Positions 7,973 through 19,100 are shown, numbered from the stretch's first letter. The stretch: 64,000 bases of DNA from Polynucleobacter sp. GWA2_45_21 (GCF_001830325.1 NZ_MHZG01000001.1:620001-684000); one strand, 5' to 3'. Translations and numbers: made by a program. The notes: generated from the sequence alone by a model not told the origin.

Positions 7973-10720
7973 CTAGTCGATTGAACTTGCTAGTTGGCGG
8001 CGGATGTCTTCAATAGACTCATTACGACGCTTAGCAAGATCTTCAATTTGATCCGTTGACAGCTTACCCACATTGAAATAACGCGCATCTGGATGGGCAA
8101 GGTAAAAACCGCTGACGCTGGAAGCCGGATTCATAGCCATCGATTCGGTCAATGTCATACCAATATCTTCTGAGCCAATCACACGCAATAAGTCTTTTTT
8201 AACTTCATGGGCAGGACAGGCTGGATACCCTGGCGCCGGACGGATGCCGCGATACTCCTCATTGATCATTTGATCATTTGTCAAAATCTCATCGGTCGCA
8301 TATCCCCAAAGATCAGTACGAACACGGTGATGCATTAATTCTGCAAATGCTTCCGCTAAACGGTCGGCCAAAGATTGCAGCATGATTGCGCTGTAGTCAT
8401 CATGCTTTGCATGAAACTCAGCCACTTTTTTCTCAACACCGTGACCAGTCGTAACAGCAAAGCAGCCAAGGTAATCAGCCACATTGGAATCTTTTGGTGC
8501 CACATAATCCGCCAAGCAACGATTAGGTCGACGAACGCCGTCGACTACGGGGCGCTCAGACTGCTGACGTAAGTTATGCCAAACAAATAATGGGTGCTCA
8601 CGAGATTCATCGCTGTACAAGACAATGTCATCACCTATCGTGTTTGCTGGATAGAACGCTACTACAGCATCAGCTTGCAACCATTGGCCTTTGATTAATT
8701 TATCAAGAAGCGCCTGGCCATCTGCAAATACTTTACGAGCCTCTACGCCAACGATTTCATCATCCAAGATGGCTGGGAACTTACCAGCTAAATCCCAAGT
8801 TTGGAAGAATGGTGTCCAGTCAATATATTTAGCAATATCACTTAAAGCGAAATTCTTAAAAACGCGGCGGCCAACAAACTTAGGCTTCTCAGGCACATAA
8901 TTAGCCCAATCAATCAGCTCTCGATTCTTGCGTGCAGCCTCTAAAGAGATGGTTGGTGATGCTTTCTTATTGGCATGCTGTTCACGAATACGCACATAGT
9001 CATCGCGTAAGTCTTGAATAAATTTCTTAGCACTCTCATCAGATAGCAAGCTAGATGCTACTGATACAGATCGGGATGCATCGGGTACATAGACCACAGG
9101 GCCATCATAGTGTGGCGCAATCTTCACAGCAGTATGAACGCGTGAAGTTGTCGCGCCACCAATCATCAATGGGATTTGACGCTCACGGAAATAGTCATCA
9201 CGCTGCATCTCTTGAGCAACATAAGTCATCTCTTCTAAAGACGGCGTAATCAAGCCAGAAAGGCCAACGATGTCCGCTTTTTCTTCTTTCGCGCGCTTCA
9301 GAATTTCTGCACAAGGTACCATCACGCCCATATTGGCAACTTCAAAGTTATTACATTGCAGCACCACTGTCACAATGTTTTTACCGATATCGTGCACGTC
9401 ACCTTTAACAGTTGCCATCACAATCTTGCCTTTGGCTTTGGCTTCGCCACCAGAGGCAATATGCAGGCGTTTTTCTTCCTCAATATAGGGAATCAAAATA
9501 GCCACTGCTTGCTTCATCACACGCGCACTCTTAACCACTTGAGGCAAGAACATCTTGCCGGCTCCAAACAAATCGCCGACGACATTCATTCCGTCCATCA
9601 GAGGGCCTTCAATCACCTCGATCGGACGACCGCCCGCACCCATAATTTGCGCGCGCAGCTCTTCTGTATCTTCTTCAATGAAAGTGGTGATGCCATGCAC
9701 CAAAGCATGGGTTAAACGTTCACGCACTGGGGCTTCACGCCACGCCAGGTTCTCTACCTGCTTGGCGCCACCGCCCTTAAATTGATCAGCAATATCTAGC
9801 AAGCGCTCCGTTGGCGTCTTACCGTCTTTTTCTTTAAAGCGATTGAGTACCACGTCTTCAACACGCTCGCGCAACTCAGGATCTAGATCTGCATAAACGC
9901 CCAGCTGGCCTGCATTGACGATACCCATGTCCATACCCGCCTGAATGGCGTGATACAGGAATACCGTATGAATAGCTTCACGCACACGATCGTTACCGCG
10001 GAACGAGAAGCTAACGTTGGAGACGCCACCACTGACCTTCGCGCCCGGCAGGTTTTCTTTAATCCAGCGAGTCGCATTAATGAAATCTACTGCGTAGTTG
10101 TCATGTTCTTCAATACCAGTCGCAATGGCAAAGATATTGGGGTCAAAAATAATGTCTTCTGCTGGAAAGCCAATCTCATTCACAAGAATTTGATAGCAGC
10201 GCTGACAAATTTCAGTCTTGCGCTTAAAGGTATCAGCTTGACCCACCTCATCAAATGCCATCACTACAGAAGCTGCGCCGTAACGGCGAATCAAACGTGC
10301 TTGCTTTCTGAAGGGCTCTTCACCCTCTTTCAGTGAGATCGAATTAACAATCGGCTTACCTTGAATACATTTCAGGCCTGCCTCGATCACACTCCATTTA
10401 GAGGAATCGATCATGATTGGCACACGAGCAATATCAGGTTCTGAAGCAATCAAATTCAAGAAGCGCGTCATCGCCGCTTCAGAATCTAACATCGCCTCAT
10501 CCATATTGATGTCAATCACTTGAGCACCATTCTCAACTTGCTGTCTTGCAACCACCAAGGCTTCATCAAATTGATTATTCAAAATCATGCGTGCAAATGC
10601 TTTAGAGCCCGTCACGTTAGTACGCTCACCAATATTCACAAAGCCGACATCAGCTGTGACATTGAAAGGCTCTAAGCCTGAAAGCTTCATCGACGGCATT
10701 GTCTTTGTTGTCTTGCTCAT
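7973..10720 (-). CDS. metH: Methionine synthase, cobalamin-binding and reactivation part (MetH second half)
   Basis: A 915-residue protein with the last three MetH modules: a pterin (methyl-THF) binding domain at about 20-290, the cobalamin cap and Rossmann domains at about 335-590 with [10 protein letters not shown] (cobalt-ligand His near 442), and the AdoMet activation domain at the C-terminus ([13 protein letters not shown] near 830). It moves the methyl group from methyl-THF to cobalamin and passes it to homocysteine held on the partner protein. The homocysteine domain is the separate upstream gene; the start overlaps that stop as ATGA, so the two are translationally coupled and must work as a complex. 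Confidence 0.95.
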   Translation of the reverse strand: MSKTTKTMPSMKLSGLEPFNVTADVGFVNIGERTNVTGSKAFARMILNNQFDEALVVARQQVENGAQVIDINMDEAMLDSEAAMTRFLNLIASEPDIARVPIMIDSSKWSVIEAGLKCIQGKPIVNSISLKEGEEPFRKQARLIRRYGAASVVMAFDEVGQADTFKRKTEICQRCYQILVNEIGFPAEDIIFDPNIFAIATGIEEHDNYAVDFINATRWIKENLPGAKVSGGVSNVSFSFRGNDRVREAIHTVFLYHAIQAGMDMGIVNAGQLGVYADLDPELRERVEDVVLNRFKEKDGKTPTERLLDIADQFKGGGAKQVENLAWREAPVRERLTHALVHGITTFIEEDTEELRAQIMGAGGRPIEVIEGPLMDGMNVVGDLFGAGKMFLPQVVKSARVMKQAVAILIPYIEEEKRLHIASGGEAKAKGKIVMATVKGDVHDIGKNIVTVVLQCNNFEVANMGVMVPCAEILKRAKEEKADIVGLSGLITPSLEEMTYVAQEMQRDDYFRERQIPLMIGGATTSRVHTAVKIAPHYDGPVVYVPDASRSVSVASSLLSDESAKKFIQDLRDDYVRIREQHANKKASPTISLEAARKNRELIDWANYVPEKPKFVGRRVFKNFALSDIAKYIDWTPFFQTWDLAGKFPAILDDEIVGVEARKVFADGQALLDKLIKGQWLQADAVVAFYPANTIGDDIVLYSDESREHPLFVWHNLRQQSERPVVDGVRRPNRCLADYVAPKDSNVADYLGCFAVTTGHGVEKKVAEFHAKHDDYSAIMLQSLADRLAEAFAELMHHRVRTDLWGYATDEILTNDQMINEEYRGIRPAPGYPACPAHEVKKDLLRVIGSEDIGMTLTESMAMNPASSVSGFYLAHPDARYFNVGKLSTDQIEDLAKRRNESIEDIRRQLASSID

Positions 10721-11781
10721 GCCGACACCTCCGCGCTCTCACGATAGAATGCGCGTGGCTTGCGCTTAGCAACTGCGTTCGCAATCGCACGAATATGATC
10801 TGGTGTCGTTCCACAGCAACCGCCTACGAGATTAACTAAACCATCTTTTGCAAAACCATCAACAAGGCTAGAAGTAATTTCTGGGGTCTCATCAAATCCA
10901 GTGTCACTCATCGGATTAGGCAAGCCGGCATTGGGATAGCAAGATACTGCGGCATCACAAATACGAGCAAGCTCAGCAATATAAGGGCGCATGAGCGCTG
11001 CACCTAAAGCGCAGTTCAAACCAAAGGTCAGAGGCTTGATATGGCGCAAGCTATTCCAAAACGCTTCGACTGTTTGACCCGACAAGATACGACCAGAAGC
11101 GTCAGTGACTGTTCCAGAAATCATCACCGGCAAACGCTCGCCAGTCTCTTCAAAAAATTCATCCAACGCAAACAATGCAGCTTTAGCATTCAGTGTGTCA
11201 AAAATTGTTTCAACTAAAAATAAATCAACGCCGCCTTCAAAGAGACCTTCGATCTGCTCGCGATAAGAGAGACGTAATGCATCAAAGGTGACATTGCGCG
11301 CACCTGGATCGTTTACATCCGGAGAAATACTTGCTGTCTTTGGAGTGGGTCCAATTGCGCCTGCTGCAAAACGTGGCTTATCTGGAGTGGAATGTTTTTC
11401 ACATGCAGCACGCGCCAATTGAGCAGAGATGACATTCATCTCACGCGCCAAGCCTGCCATTTTGTAATCTTCTTGCGCAACCGAAGTGGCGCCAAAAGTA
11501 TTGGTCTCAATAATGTCTGCGCCTGCGTCTAAATATTGCTCATGAATCTTGCTGATGATTTGAGGCTGAGTCAGGACCAAGAGTTCGTTATTGCCCTTAA
11601 TATCGCCAGGATGAGCCTCAAAGCGCTTGTTGGCTGGCAATCCACGGTAATCTGCCTCATTGAGCTTGTATTGCTGAATCATGGTGCCCATAGCGCCATC
11701 CAAAATCAGAATGCGCTGCTTCAGTAGCTCGGGAAGTGCCTGACCACGGGTGTAAGGCTGGGATAAACCATTAGATTGCAT
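10717..11781 (-). CDS. metH: Homocysteine S-methyltransferase part of methionine synthase (MetH first half)
   Basis: A 354-residue protein matching the first module of cobalamin-dependent methionine synthase: [18 protein letters not shown] at the start and zinc-ligand cysteines in GLNCALGA (near residue 257) and [10 protein letters not shown] (near residue 322). It binds and activates homocysteine through zinc. In E. coli this module is fused to the rest of MetH. Here it ends at a TGA overlapping the ATG of the 915-residue partner. Both proteins have clean termini, so this is a natural split rather than a frameshift. The leader is short (about 77 bases to the divergent phaM start) and no cobalamin riboswitch is seen. 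Confidence 0.94.
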   Translation of the reverse strand: MQSNGLSQPYTRGQALPELLKQRILILDGAMGTMIQQYKLNEADYRGLPANKRFEAHPGDIKGNNELLVLTQPQIISKIHEQYLDAGADIIETNTFGATSVAQEDYKMAGLAREMNVISAQLARAACEKHSTPDKPRFAAGAIGPTPKTASISPDVNDPGARNVTFDALRLSYREQIEGLFEGGVDLFLVETIFDTLNAKAALFALDEFFEETGERLPVMISGTVTDASGRILSGQTVEAFWNSLRHIKPLTFGLNCALGAALMRPYIAELARICDAAVSCYPNAGLPNPMSDTGFDETPEITSSLVDGFAKDGLVNLVGGCCGTTPDHIRAIANAVAKRKPRAFYRESAEVSA

Positions 11782-11858
11782 TGCTTAACCGGGATTAATC
11801 TCTAGAATCTCTTATTGTATTGGCAATAAGCCACTTTTATCTGACCCCGGAGCCCCAT

Positions 11859-12305
11859 ATGTTTGGAACTATCCCTGAATTCAATCAAAGCCTTGAAATG
11901 ATGAAAACCATGTGGGGACAAGCGGCTGGTGGGCAAACTCCAGGCCAATTCCCCTTCACTACAGATGCCTCTAAGGCTGCCGGGGGGTTCGGCTCCGCAT
12001 TTCCAGGGCTAGATACCGATGAGCTAGAAAAGCGCATCAAGGACCTGAAAAGCGTTGAAAACTGGCTAAACCTCAATCTCAACATCTTGAAGTCCACTAT
12101 TCAGGGCCTAGAAGTACAACACGCCACCATGATGGCACTCAAATCCTTTGGAGATGCCGTTTCAGCAACCGCTGCCGCCGCTACTGGATCTTCTGAAGAA
12201 TCTGAAACAAAGGCTGCTAAACCACGCAAAACCGCAACACGCCGTCGTCGCAAAGCTGGCGACTCAACTTTCCTCGACGAAGTAGGTAATTCAGATGAGC
12301 AATAG
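11859..12305 (+). CDS. phaM: PhaM-type polyhydroxyalkanoate granule regulatory protein
   Basis: A 148-residue protein. The ATG at 11859 is preferred over an upstream in-frame start at 11820 because it has a nearby GGAG and gives the family N-terminus MFGTIPEFNQSLEMMKTMW. A helical DELEKRIKDLKSVENWLNLNLNIL block follows in two parts, then an Ala-rich stretch and a Lys/Arg-rich tail (AAKPRKTATRRRRK). In Cupriavidus necator PhaM activates PHA synthase and tethers PHB granules to the nucleoid through its basic tail. Its last 89 bases lie antisense to the end of the MBL hydrolase gene. No phaC is present in the window. Confidence 0.82.
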   Translation: MFGTIPEFNQSLEMMKTMWGQAAGGQTPGQFPFTTDASKAAGGFGSAFPGLDTDELEKRIKDLKSVENWLNLNLNILKSTIQGLEVQHATMMALKSFGDAVSATAAAATGSSEESETKAAKPRKTATRRRRKAGDSTFLDEVGNSDEQ

Positions 12306-13302
12306 CCTCACCCATGGCAAATGTCATTTGGTGAATATCTAATTCACGCTTAAATAAAACCGGCACGATCTCACGAGCAGTTGCCGGTTTTTTACATGCA
12401 CCAAGCGTTTCTGCCAAACGATCATCGTGATGGGCTTTTAGCTGATCAATTCGCGGCTTCATTCCTGTAAATGGCTTGCCATGTGATGGCAAGACTAGAG
12501 TGTTATCGGGGAGTGGGAGATATCGATCTAATGAGCTGAGATACAAACCCAAAGGATCAGCATCTGGATCGGCATCGTAAACACTGACATTAGTGGAAAT
12601 CCGTGGCAACAACATATCCCCAGAAATCAACACACCGAGATCCTTGCAAAATAGTGAAGCATGCTCCGGTGCGTGACCAAACCCCATGATCACTTGCCAC
12701 TCATGCCCACCAATCAAAATCATTTCACCATCGATGATGCGACGATATTGCCGCGGCACGCCTGGGACCATATTGCTGTAGTAGTTTGATCGCGCCCGAA
12801 TTTTTTCTAAATCCTCTGGGGCAATGAGTCCATGCTTTTGAAAGTGATCTGCAGAACCACCGCCGCCAGCACGTGCACCAACTGCAGCACCGCCCTCTTT
12901 GTGGCTCAGCCATTGCGCAGTTAAATAATCCGTCATAGAAATCCAAAGCGGTGCATTCCATTTTTCGCAGAGCCATTGAGAGAGCCCTACGTGATCTGGA
13001 TGCATATGAGTCACGATCACCCTCAGCACTGGCAAGCCTTCTAGCTGAGTAGCAAATATCTGATCCCAGGCTACTTTCGTCTCTTCGTTGGCAATGCCAC
13101 AATCCACAATCGTCCAACCTTGAACACCTTCAAACTGATCACGCAGTAGCCATAAGTTAATGTGATCCAAAGCAAACGGTAGGCGCATTCTCAACCAACG
13201 TACGCCAGGCGCGACCTCCATTGAGATACCCACTTCCGGCAAAGCATCGGCTAAGGGATAATGAATAGAACTCAGATCGCTGGATTGGTTTTTGGTATTC
13301 AT
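12217..13302 (-). CDS. MBL-fold metallo-hydrolase
   Basis: A 361-residue beta-lactamase-fold hydrolase. The metal-binding HMHPDH is near residues 99-104, a further His sits in FGHAPEH, an Asp in ISGDML, and a late His in VLPSHGKPF. The C-terminal quarter is a winged-helix-like region (AIAHLNYLLRRGKL) as in LACTB2/hydroxyacylglutathione hydrolase-like members. The exact substrate (thioester, nucleic acid or other) is unknown. Its stop is a TAG at 12217-12219 inside phaM on the other strand, so 89 coding bases are shared in opposite directions. The conserved look of the C-terminal helix argues that the overlap is real. Confidence 0.85.
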   Translation of the reverse strand: MNTKNQSSDLSSIHYPLADALPEVGISMEVAPGVRWLRMRLPFALDHINLWLLRDQFEGVQGWTIVDCGIANEETKVAWDQIFATQLEGLPVLRVIVTHMHPDHVGLSQWLCEKWNAPLWISMTDYLTAQWLSHKEGGAAVGARAGGGGSADHFQKHGLIAPEDLEKIRARSNYYSNMVPGVPRQYRRIIDGEMILIGGHEWQVIMGFGHAPEHASLFCKDLGVLISGDMLLPRISTNVSVYDADPDADPLGLYLSSLDRYLPLPDNTLVLPSHGKPFTGMKPRIDQLKAHHDDRLAETLGACKKPATAREIVPVLFKRELDIHQMTFAMGEAIAHLNYLLRRGKLSRQLCDDGVLRFCVV

Positions 13303-13324
13303 CTATTTCTACTCTAGGTTTACT

Positions 13325-13501
13325 TTGACAACAGTTTCATCACCTTGCATTAACTGGTGCAACATTAACCCTGAAAATGGTTTCTGTCGTGGTTGCTATC
13401 GCACGCTTACTGAAATTGCTGATTGGTCTGAACTCTCTAATCCTGAAAAGCTTGAGGTCTGGGCAAAATTGGAAACGCGCAAACCTCAAGCACCGCAGTA
13501 A
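13325..13501 (+). CDS. DUF1289 small cysteine-rich protein
   Basis: A short protein of about 58 residues. The core SPCINWCNINPENGFCRGC followed by RTLTEI and W is the DUF1289 (Fe-S binding-like) signature with four cysteines. No ATG fits. A TTG at 13325 preceded by a weak TAGG and giving LTTVSSPC is the most likely start; another TTG at 13292 would overlap the divergent MBL gene start. Four conserved Cys suggest a bound metal or Fe-S cluster, but no function is known. Confidence 0.72.
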   Translation: MTTVSSPCINWCNINPENGFCRGCYRTLTEIADWSELSNPEKLEVWAKLETRKPQAPQ

Positions 13502-13518
13502 ATATTGCTAATTAGCAA

Positions 13519-14502
13519 TTACTTATTTACATCTACGATTAAACGGCCACGCACATTTCCGGCCATCAGCTCTGCAGCATATTTAATGGATTCCTCCAAG
13601 CTAATTTCATGAGAGATCTCTTCTAAAGTTTTAAGATCAACTAGCTTACTCAATTGCTCATAGGCAGCAATACGTTTGGCTTTTGGGACTGTTACGCTAT
13701 TGATGCCATACAAAGTCACACCGCGCAAAATAAATGGTGCCACGGTTGAGGGAAAATCCATTCCCTGCGCAAGGCCACAGGCAGCAACTGCGCCATCACT
13801 TTTGGTTTGCGCACAAGCATTAGCCAAGGTATGACTACCAACGCTATCCACTACCGCTGCCCAACGCTCTTTTGCCAACGGCTTCCCAGGCGCTGACAGT
13901 GCAGCACGATCAATCACTTCACTTGCACCTAATTTCTTCAAGTAATCAGCCTCGGACATACGCCCAGTACTGGCAACAACCGTAAATCCTAATTTACTCA
14001 ACAGAGTAATAGCAAAGCTACCCACTCCACCCGCTGCACCAGTGACCAATACCTCTCCATCACTAGGCTTCAAGCCATGCTTTTGCAATGCCATCACACA
14101 CAGCATTGCGGTATAGCCAGCAGTACCAATAGCCAGGGCCTGCTTAGCAGTAAACCCTTTTGGCAAGGGAATGAGCCACTCTGACTTCACGCGCGCTTGT
14201 TGAGCCAATCCACCCCAATGACCTTCGCCAACACCCCAGCCATTTAGTAGCACCATATCCCCAGCCTTAAATTCTGGGCTAGCACTCTCCAAGACTTCTC
14301 CTGCGAAATCAATTCCGGGAACCATAGGAAAGCTACGCACCACCGGACCTTTCCCAGTAATCGCTAAACCGTCTTTGTAATTTAGAGTGGAATAGAGCAC
14401 CTTCACTCTGACATCCCCCTCGGGCAGGCTGGCCTCATCAACCTGAGTTAGCTCAGCCCGATAACCGCGATCATCCTTATTTACCAAAATAGCGTTAAAC
14501 AT
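13519..14502 (-). CDS. acuI: Acrylyl-CoA reductase / YhdH-AcuI family quinone oxidoreductase
   Basis: A 327-residue zinc-independent medium-chain dehydrogenase/reductase. It begins MFNAILVNKDDRGY and has STLNYKDGLAITGKGPVVR, typical of the YhdH/AcuI group, and the NADPH-binding VTGAAGGVGSFAI near the middle. AcuI reduces acryloyl-CoA to propionyl-CoA with NADPH and protects against acrylate, for example during DMSP use. Whether DMSP is a substrate here cannot be judged because no other dmd or acu genes are nearby. It is convergent with DUF1289 and divergent from the lipoprotein gene. Confidence 0.85.
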   Translation of the reverse strand: MFNAILVNKDDRGYRAELTQVDEASLPEGDVRVKVLYSTLNYKDGLAITGKGPVVRSFPMVPGIDFAGEVLESASPEFKAGDMVLLNGWGVGEGHWGGLAQQARVKSEWLIPLPKGFTAKQALAIGTAGYTAMLCVMALQKHGLKPSDGEVLVTGAAGGVGSFAITLLSKLGFTVVASTGRMSEADYLKKLGASEVIDRAALSAPGKPLAKERWAAVVDSVGSHTLANACAQTKSDGAVAACGLAQGMDFPSTVAPFILRGVTLYGINSVTVPKAKRIAAYEQLSKLVDLKTLEEISHEISLEESIKYAAELMAGNVRGRLIVDVNK

Positions 14503-14589
14503 GTCTCTTCCTTTTAAATGCGCTGCATTCCCCGCAGCAAATGCGTAATAGGTTTATCCTAACGAGCATTGCTGATTATGGAGGCTTCC

Positions 14590-14892
14590 ATGAAAAAAAT
14601 TCTACTATTAACTACGATTTCTGGCTTAGTGTTGGCCGGCTGCTCATCGAGCCAAATTAATATGTCTATGGGCAATATGCGCTTAATCAGCTCCAGCGCC
14701 TCCCCACAAGATGTGATGGATTTTGCTAATACGACTTGTAAGAATGACTTTTACCAAGGTGCAAGCTTCCTTTCAAAGGCGGGGAAGGAATATCGCTTTA
14801 AATGCGTCAAAGCTGAAGAGAACGAAATCCTGACCCCGATTCCCGGCACAACCATCCCCGCTGAAGCTCCAGCTCCAGCAGCAGCAAAGTAA
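14590..14892 (+). CDS. Small predicted lipoprotein
   Basis: About 100 residues. The ATG at 14590 is chosen over an in-frame start at 14569 because GGAGG lies just upstream and it gives a proper lipoprotein signal (MKKILLLTTISGLVLAGC). The lipobox LAGC predicts lipid attachment at Cys18. The mature part has two further Cys (TCKNDF and FKCVKAEE), possibly a disulfide, and a Pro/Ala-rich tail. I do not recognise a function. It is followed 21 bases later by the flavin reductase gene. Confidence 0.78.
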   Translation: MKKILLLTTISGLVLAGCSSSQINMSMGNMRLISSSASPQDVMDFANTTCKNDFYQGASFLSKAGKEYRFKCVKAEENEILTPIPGTTIPAEAPAPAAAK

Positions 14893-14913
14893 TTAATTAA
14901 TCAAGAAAGCTAG

Positions 14914-15402
14914 ATGGCCCCATTTACCTCCCAAGAGCTCCGCAAAGGCTTTTCCTCCTTTGCTACAGGGGTCACAGTTATCACCTGTCTAGATGCGGCC
15001 CAGAACGCGCACGGCATCACTATTAGCTCATTCAATACAGTTTCGCTAGAGCCGCCACTCATTTTGTGGAGCCTAAAGAAACATTCACGCCTGATGCCCA
15101 ATTTTGAAGTGGGTCATAAACAGTTAATTCATGTACTTGAGCGTTCGCAGGAAGCCATGGCAATGCACTTTGCTACCGTCAAAGAGAATCAGTTTGTTAG
15201 CATTCCGCACAAGATTGCAGCAAGTGGCCTCACTCAAATTGAAGGGTGCTCAGCCTACTTTGAATGCGAAACTGTTTCAGTCCACACTGGTGGCGATCAC
15301 AACATCATTGTTGCTAAAGTACGCAACCTGAAGCACATTCCAGAGCGTCATCCGCTGATATTTGCTCATAGCCAATTTATGGGATTAGATTCATCACTTT
15401 AA
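14914..15402 (+). CDS. Flavin reductase family protein (FMN-binding)
   Basis: A 162-residue protein of the FMN-binding split-barrel flavin reductase family. Typical motifs are FATGVTVITC near the start, HGITISSFNTVSLEPPLILWSL, and a late GGDHNIIVAKV with the conserved GDH. Members reduce FMN or FAD with NAD(P)H to supply two-component monooxygenases, or act as stand-alone reductases. No partner oxygenase is adjacent, so the physiological role is open. It is followed by a GST gene 14 bases downstream. Confidence 0.88.
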   Translation: MAPFTSQELRKGFSSFATGVTVITCLDAAQNAHGITISSFNTVSLEPPLILWSLKKHSRLMPNFEVGHKQLIHVLERSQEAMAMHFATVKENQFVSIPHKIAASGLTQIEGCSAYFECETVSVHTGGDHNIIVAKVRNLKHIPERHPLIFAHSQFMGLDSSL

Positions 15403-15416
15403 AAATAGGGGCTCAC

Positions 15417-16079
15417 ATGATGCGCTTATGGGGAAGAAAAAGTTCTATTAATGTGCAAAAGGTATTGTGGTGCCTTGCAGAACTAGGACTTGAGGAAGGC
15501 AAAGATTTTGAACGCATAGACGCCGGCCTTCATTTTGGAATTAATCACACCCCTGAATTTCTAACACTCAATCCCAATGGTTTGGTGCCCACCTTAGAAG
15601 ACGGCGATCTTGTGCTCTGGGAGTCCAATACCATTTTGCGATATCTGGTTCGTCAGTACGATCCGTCAAAACGCTTAACAAGCACTATTGCCGCGCAGTA
15701 TCAGTCGGAGAAGTGGATGGACTGGCAACTGGGAACTATGTGGCCACCATTACGAGTTGCATTCCTAGGGCTCACTCGTACTCCGGAAGCTGATCGTAAC
15801 TATGAGCTAATTCAGGGTTCGTATCAAGAGGCGGATGCATTGCTAGCATTACTTGATCAGACCTTAGAAAAATATACTTACTGCGCTGGCGAACAATTCA
15901 GTGTCGGAGATATTCCATTAGCCTTATGTGTCAGTCGATGGGTCTTGCTACAAGAAACCTTTCCTGAACAAACTGGGCCACGTTCAGATTTACGCAATAT
16001 TGATAAATGGATGAAACGGATTGAACTAGAAACGCAATACAAGATCGTGAAACAAAAAGAGCTCAATATAGTGAAGTAA
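15417..16079 (+). CDS. Glutathione S-transferase family protein
   Basis: A 220-residue GST. The N-terminal thioredoxin-like domain starts MRLWGRKSSINVQKVLWCL, with the Ser/Asn region that contacts glutathione, then LNPNGLVPTLEDG and ESNTILRYL (the glutathione gamma-Glu site ES). The C-terminal helical domain includes FSVGDIPLAL, the conserved N-capping motif. A start at 15417 or 15420 (ATGATG) is equally possible. The substrate is unknown. It is followed by a strong bidirectional terminator. Confidence 0.88.
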   Translation: MMRLWGRKSSINVQKVLWCLAELGLEEGKDFERIDAGLHFGINHTPEFLTLNPNGLVPTLEDGDLVLWESNTILRYLVRQYDPSKRLTSTIAAQYQSEKWMDWQLGTMWPPLRVAFLGLTRTPEADRNYELIQGSYQEADALLALLDQTLEKYTYCAGEQFSVGDIPLALCVSRWVLLQETFPEQTGPRSDLRNIDKWMKRIELETQYKIVKQKELNIVK

Positions 16080-16095
16080 GGTAAGGACTCAAATT

Positions 16096-16126
16096 AAAAA
16101 GGGTGAACTCAGTTCACCCTTTTTCT
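16096..16126. terminator. Bidirectional intrinsic terminator
   Basis: A perfect inverted repeat (AAAAAGGGTGAACT with its complement) runs to a T-rich stretch on both strands. It sits between the convergent GST gene and the RND pump gene and can end transcription from either side. Confidence 0.85.
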
Positions 16127-16146
16127 TTGGCACTCCAGTAAAAATA

Positions 16147-19100
16147 TTACTGTTGCTTAAATTTCTTCTGATGGTGATCTGCGCCAATAAACAAGTACAT
16201 TGCTGGCACCACAAAGAGCGTAAACAAAGTGCCAATCGACAAACCCGTAAAGATTACGATACCCATAGATTGACGGCCAGCAGCACCTGCACCAGATGCA
16301 ATCACCAAGGGAACAACACCCAGCACCATTGCCGCAGTTGTCATCAAGATCGGGCGCAAACGCACGCTACTAGCTTCAACGATGGCATCTAACTTACTGC
16401 GACCAGCTTCCTGCAACTCATTAGCAAATTCCACAATCAAAATACCGTGCTTACTAATTAACCCCATTAGCGTGACCAGTCCAACCTGGGTATACACATT
16501 CAAAGTTGTGAATCCCAAATTAATAAAGATCAATGCACCAAACAAGGCGAGCGGCACTGAAACCAAAATCACAATCGGATCGCGGAAGCTTTCAAACTGT
16601 GCAGCTAAGACCAAGAATACGATCAAGATAGCAAAGAACATTGTTACCAAGAAACCACCAGACTCCGCCATAAACTGACGGGATGGGCCGGCGTAATCCA
16701 TGGTGTAACCATTGGGCGCCACTTCCTTCAAAGTTTGACGCATGAACTCGAGCAAATCTGCCTGAGAAATAAATGGTGTACTCACACCAGAAATCGTTGC
16801 GGAGTTCAACTGCTGAAAGTGATTAATAGATTGCGGAACCACTTTTTGCTTAATTGTTGCTATGGTGCGCGCCTGAATCATCTGCCCACTTGGAGTGCGT
16901 ATGTAGTAATCCAAGATTTGATCTGGGTTGAGACGATCCACCTGCTTGACTTGTGGGATAACGCGATAGGAGCGACCAGCGACAGAGAAGTAATTGACAT
17001 AACCGCCACCCAGGGCAGCAGAGAGGGCGCTACCCACTTGCTGCTGGGTCATTCCCAGTGCAGCGACTTTCTCACGATCAATTTCTAAAACATCTTGCGG
17101 CTTATCAATCTTCAAATCCGAATCCACGAAGAAGAAATTGCCGCTACGACGCGCTTTATCCAGCACCGCTTGAGATACTTCATTAAGTTGCTCATAAGAC
17201 TCAGTGGTATTAATAACTACCTGAACAGGTAAGCCCTGTGCGCCTGGTAAAGCCGGGAACTGGAAGGCTGCTACACGAGCACCGGCGATCGAATTCCACT
17301 TACTTTGCATATCTTCCTGAAACTTCGTGGCATTACGACTGCGTTGATCCCAATCCTTGAGCAATACACCACCGAAACTACTGGTTGGGCTAGTGATCTG
17401 AAACATCTGCTCATATTCAGGCTCTGCTGCTGATATTTGATAAATCTGATCAGCATAAGTCTGCATTTGATTGACCGTACTGTTCGGCGGGCCTGAAGCC
17501 TGCATCAACACAATGCCCTGGTCTTCTGTTGGCGCTAATTCAGCGCGAGCAGTAGCGTAGAGATAGGCCACTCCTCCCAGCAAAATCACACCCATCACAA
17601 TGATGACCTGCCAGGTGCTCAGGAGCTCACGCAAAGTGGATTGATAGCTGTGGTGCACCTTATCAAAAATGCGATCGATCTTTTGTACAAACGATGAAGC
17701 TTCTTGCTCTTCAGTAAAGATCCGTGAACACATCATCGGTGAAAGCGTCAATGCAATCAATCCCGATACTGCGACTGCACTTGCTAAAGTAAAGGCAAAC
17801 TCGGTAAAGAGCGCTCCCGTTAAACCGCCCTGGAAGCCAATCGGGATATAAACCGCAATCAATACAATCGTCATTGCCAAAATTGGGCCGCCCAACTCGC
17901 GCGCAGCAATTAAGGAGGCCTCGAGCGGAGATTTACCTTCCTTCATATGACGGTCAACGTTCTCAACCACAATAATGGCATCGTCGACCACCAAACCAAT
18001 CGCCAATACCAAGGCAAGTAGTGTCAGCAAATTAATGGAATAGCCTAATACTTGCATTAAGAAGAATGTGCCAATCAATGAGAGTGGCATCGCAATCACG
18101 GGTACAGCAACTGCGCGTGCGCTTCCTAGGAAAAGATAAATCACCACTGTCACAATTAACAGCGCTTCCAATAGGGTGGCCACCACCTCATCAATTGAAG
18201 TAGTAATGAACTTAGTCGAGTCATAAACCACTTTGCCCGACATACCAGTTGGCAACTGCTTCTGAATATCTGGCACTACAGCACGAACACGCTCTGCCAC
18301 ATCAAGCAAGTTCGCCTGAGGTGCCACCTTGATGGCAATAAATACTGAGCGCTTGCCACTAAATGCGACATTCGTGTTGTAGTCCTCCGACCCCATGCTC
18401 ACGGTCGCCACTTGATCTAAATAGACAATATTGATGCCATCTTTTTTGACAACCAATTTGCGGAACTCATCGAGCGTGTGTAGATCTGTACCGGCCACTA
18501 AATCGACAGCAACCATATCACCCTTAGTACTACCTACTGCGGATAAGTAGTTATTGGCTGCCATGGCGCTATAAACATCATCGGCACCCACACCAAGGCC
18601 AGCCATCTTCTCGCGATCAAGCCAAGCACGCAGAGCAAACTTTCTTCCACCAGTGATTTCAGCATTTTGGACGCCATCAACGGCATCCAGCTTCGGTTTA
18701 ACCACCCGCAACAAGTAATCGGTAATCGCATTATTCGGAATGTCATCGCTATAAAAGCCCATGTACATTGCCGCAGTAGACTGGCCAATTTGCACAGTCA
18801 ATACGGGTTGCTGAGCTTGCGGTGGTAACTGATTCTTAACCGAACTAATCTGTGTCTGGATCTGTGTCAGCGCAGCATTGGAGTCGTAATTGAGCTTGAG
18901 AGTCGCGGTAATGGTCGAGAGGCCACTCACACTCATCGAGGATAAATAGTCGATACCTTGAGACTGAGCAATCGCCGTCTCTAGTGGCTGCGTAATAAAA
19001 CCTGCAATCGTCTCTGGATCAGCGCCATAGTAAGCCGTTGTAATGGTGACAATCGCATTTTGGGTTTGCGGGTATTGGTTGACTGGCAAAGAACCAACCG

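Noticed and set aside
9356..10336. Open frames on the plus strand inside metH, up to 128 codons
   Set aside because: They lie antisense to conserved MetH coding sequence, lack ribosome-binding sites and resemble no known protein; they are codon-composition shadows.
10717..10720. Frameshift splitting metH
   Set aside because: The two frames meet at an ATGA stop/start with full modules on both sides, so it is a real gene boundary.
11782..11858. Cobalamin riboswitch before metH
   Set aside because: The 77-base gap is too short and lacks the conserved B12-box pattern.
13504..13519. Palindrome ATTGCTAATTAGCAAT between two convergent genes
   Set aside because: Weak AT stem without a T-run; likely too unstable to be a terminator and no other role supported.
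16735..17088. A 117-codon plus-strand frame inside the RND pump gene
   Set aside because: Antisense to a highly conserved transporter; no start signals and no family resemblance.
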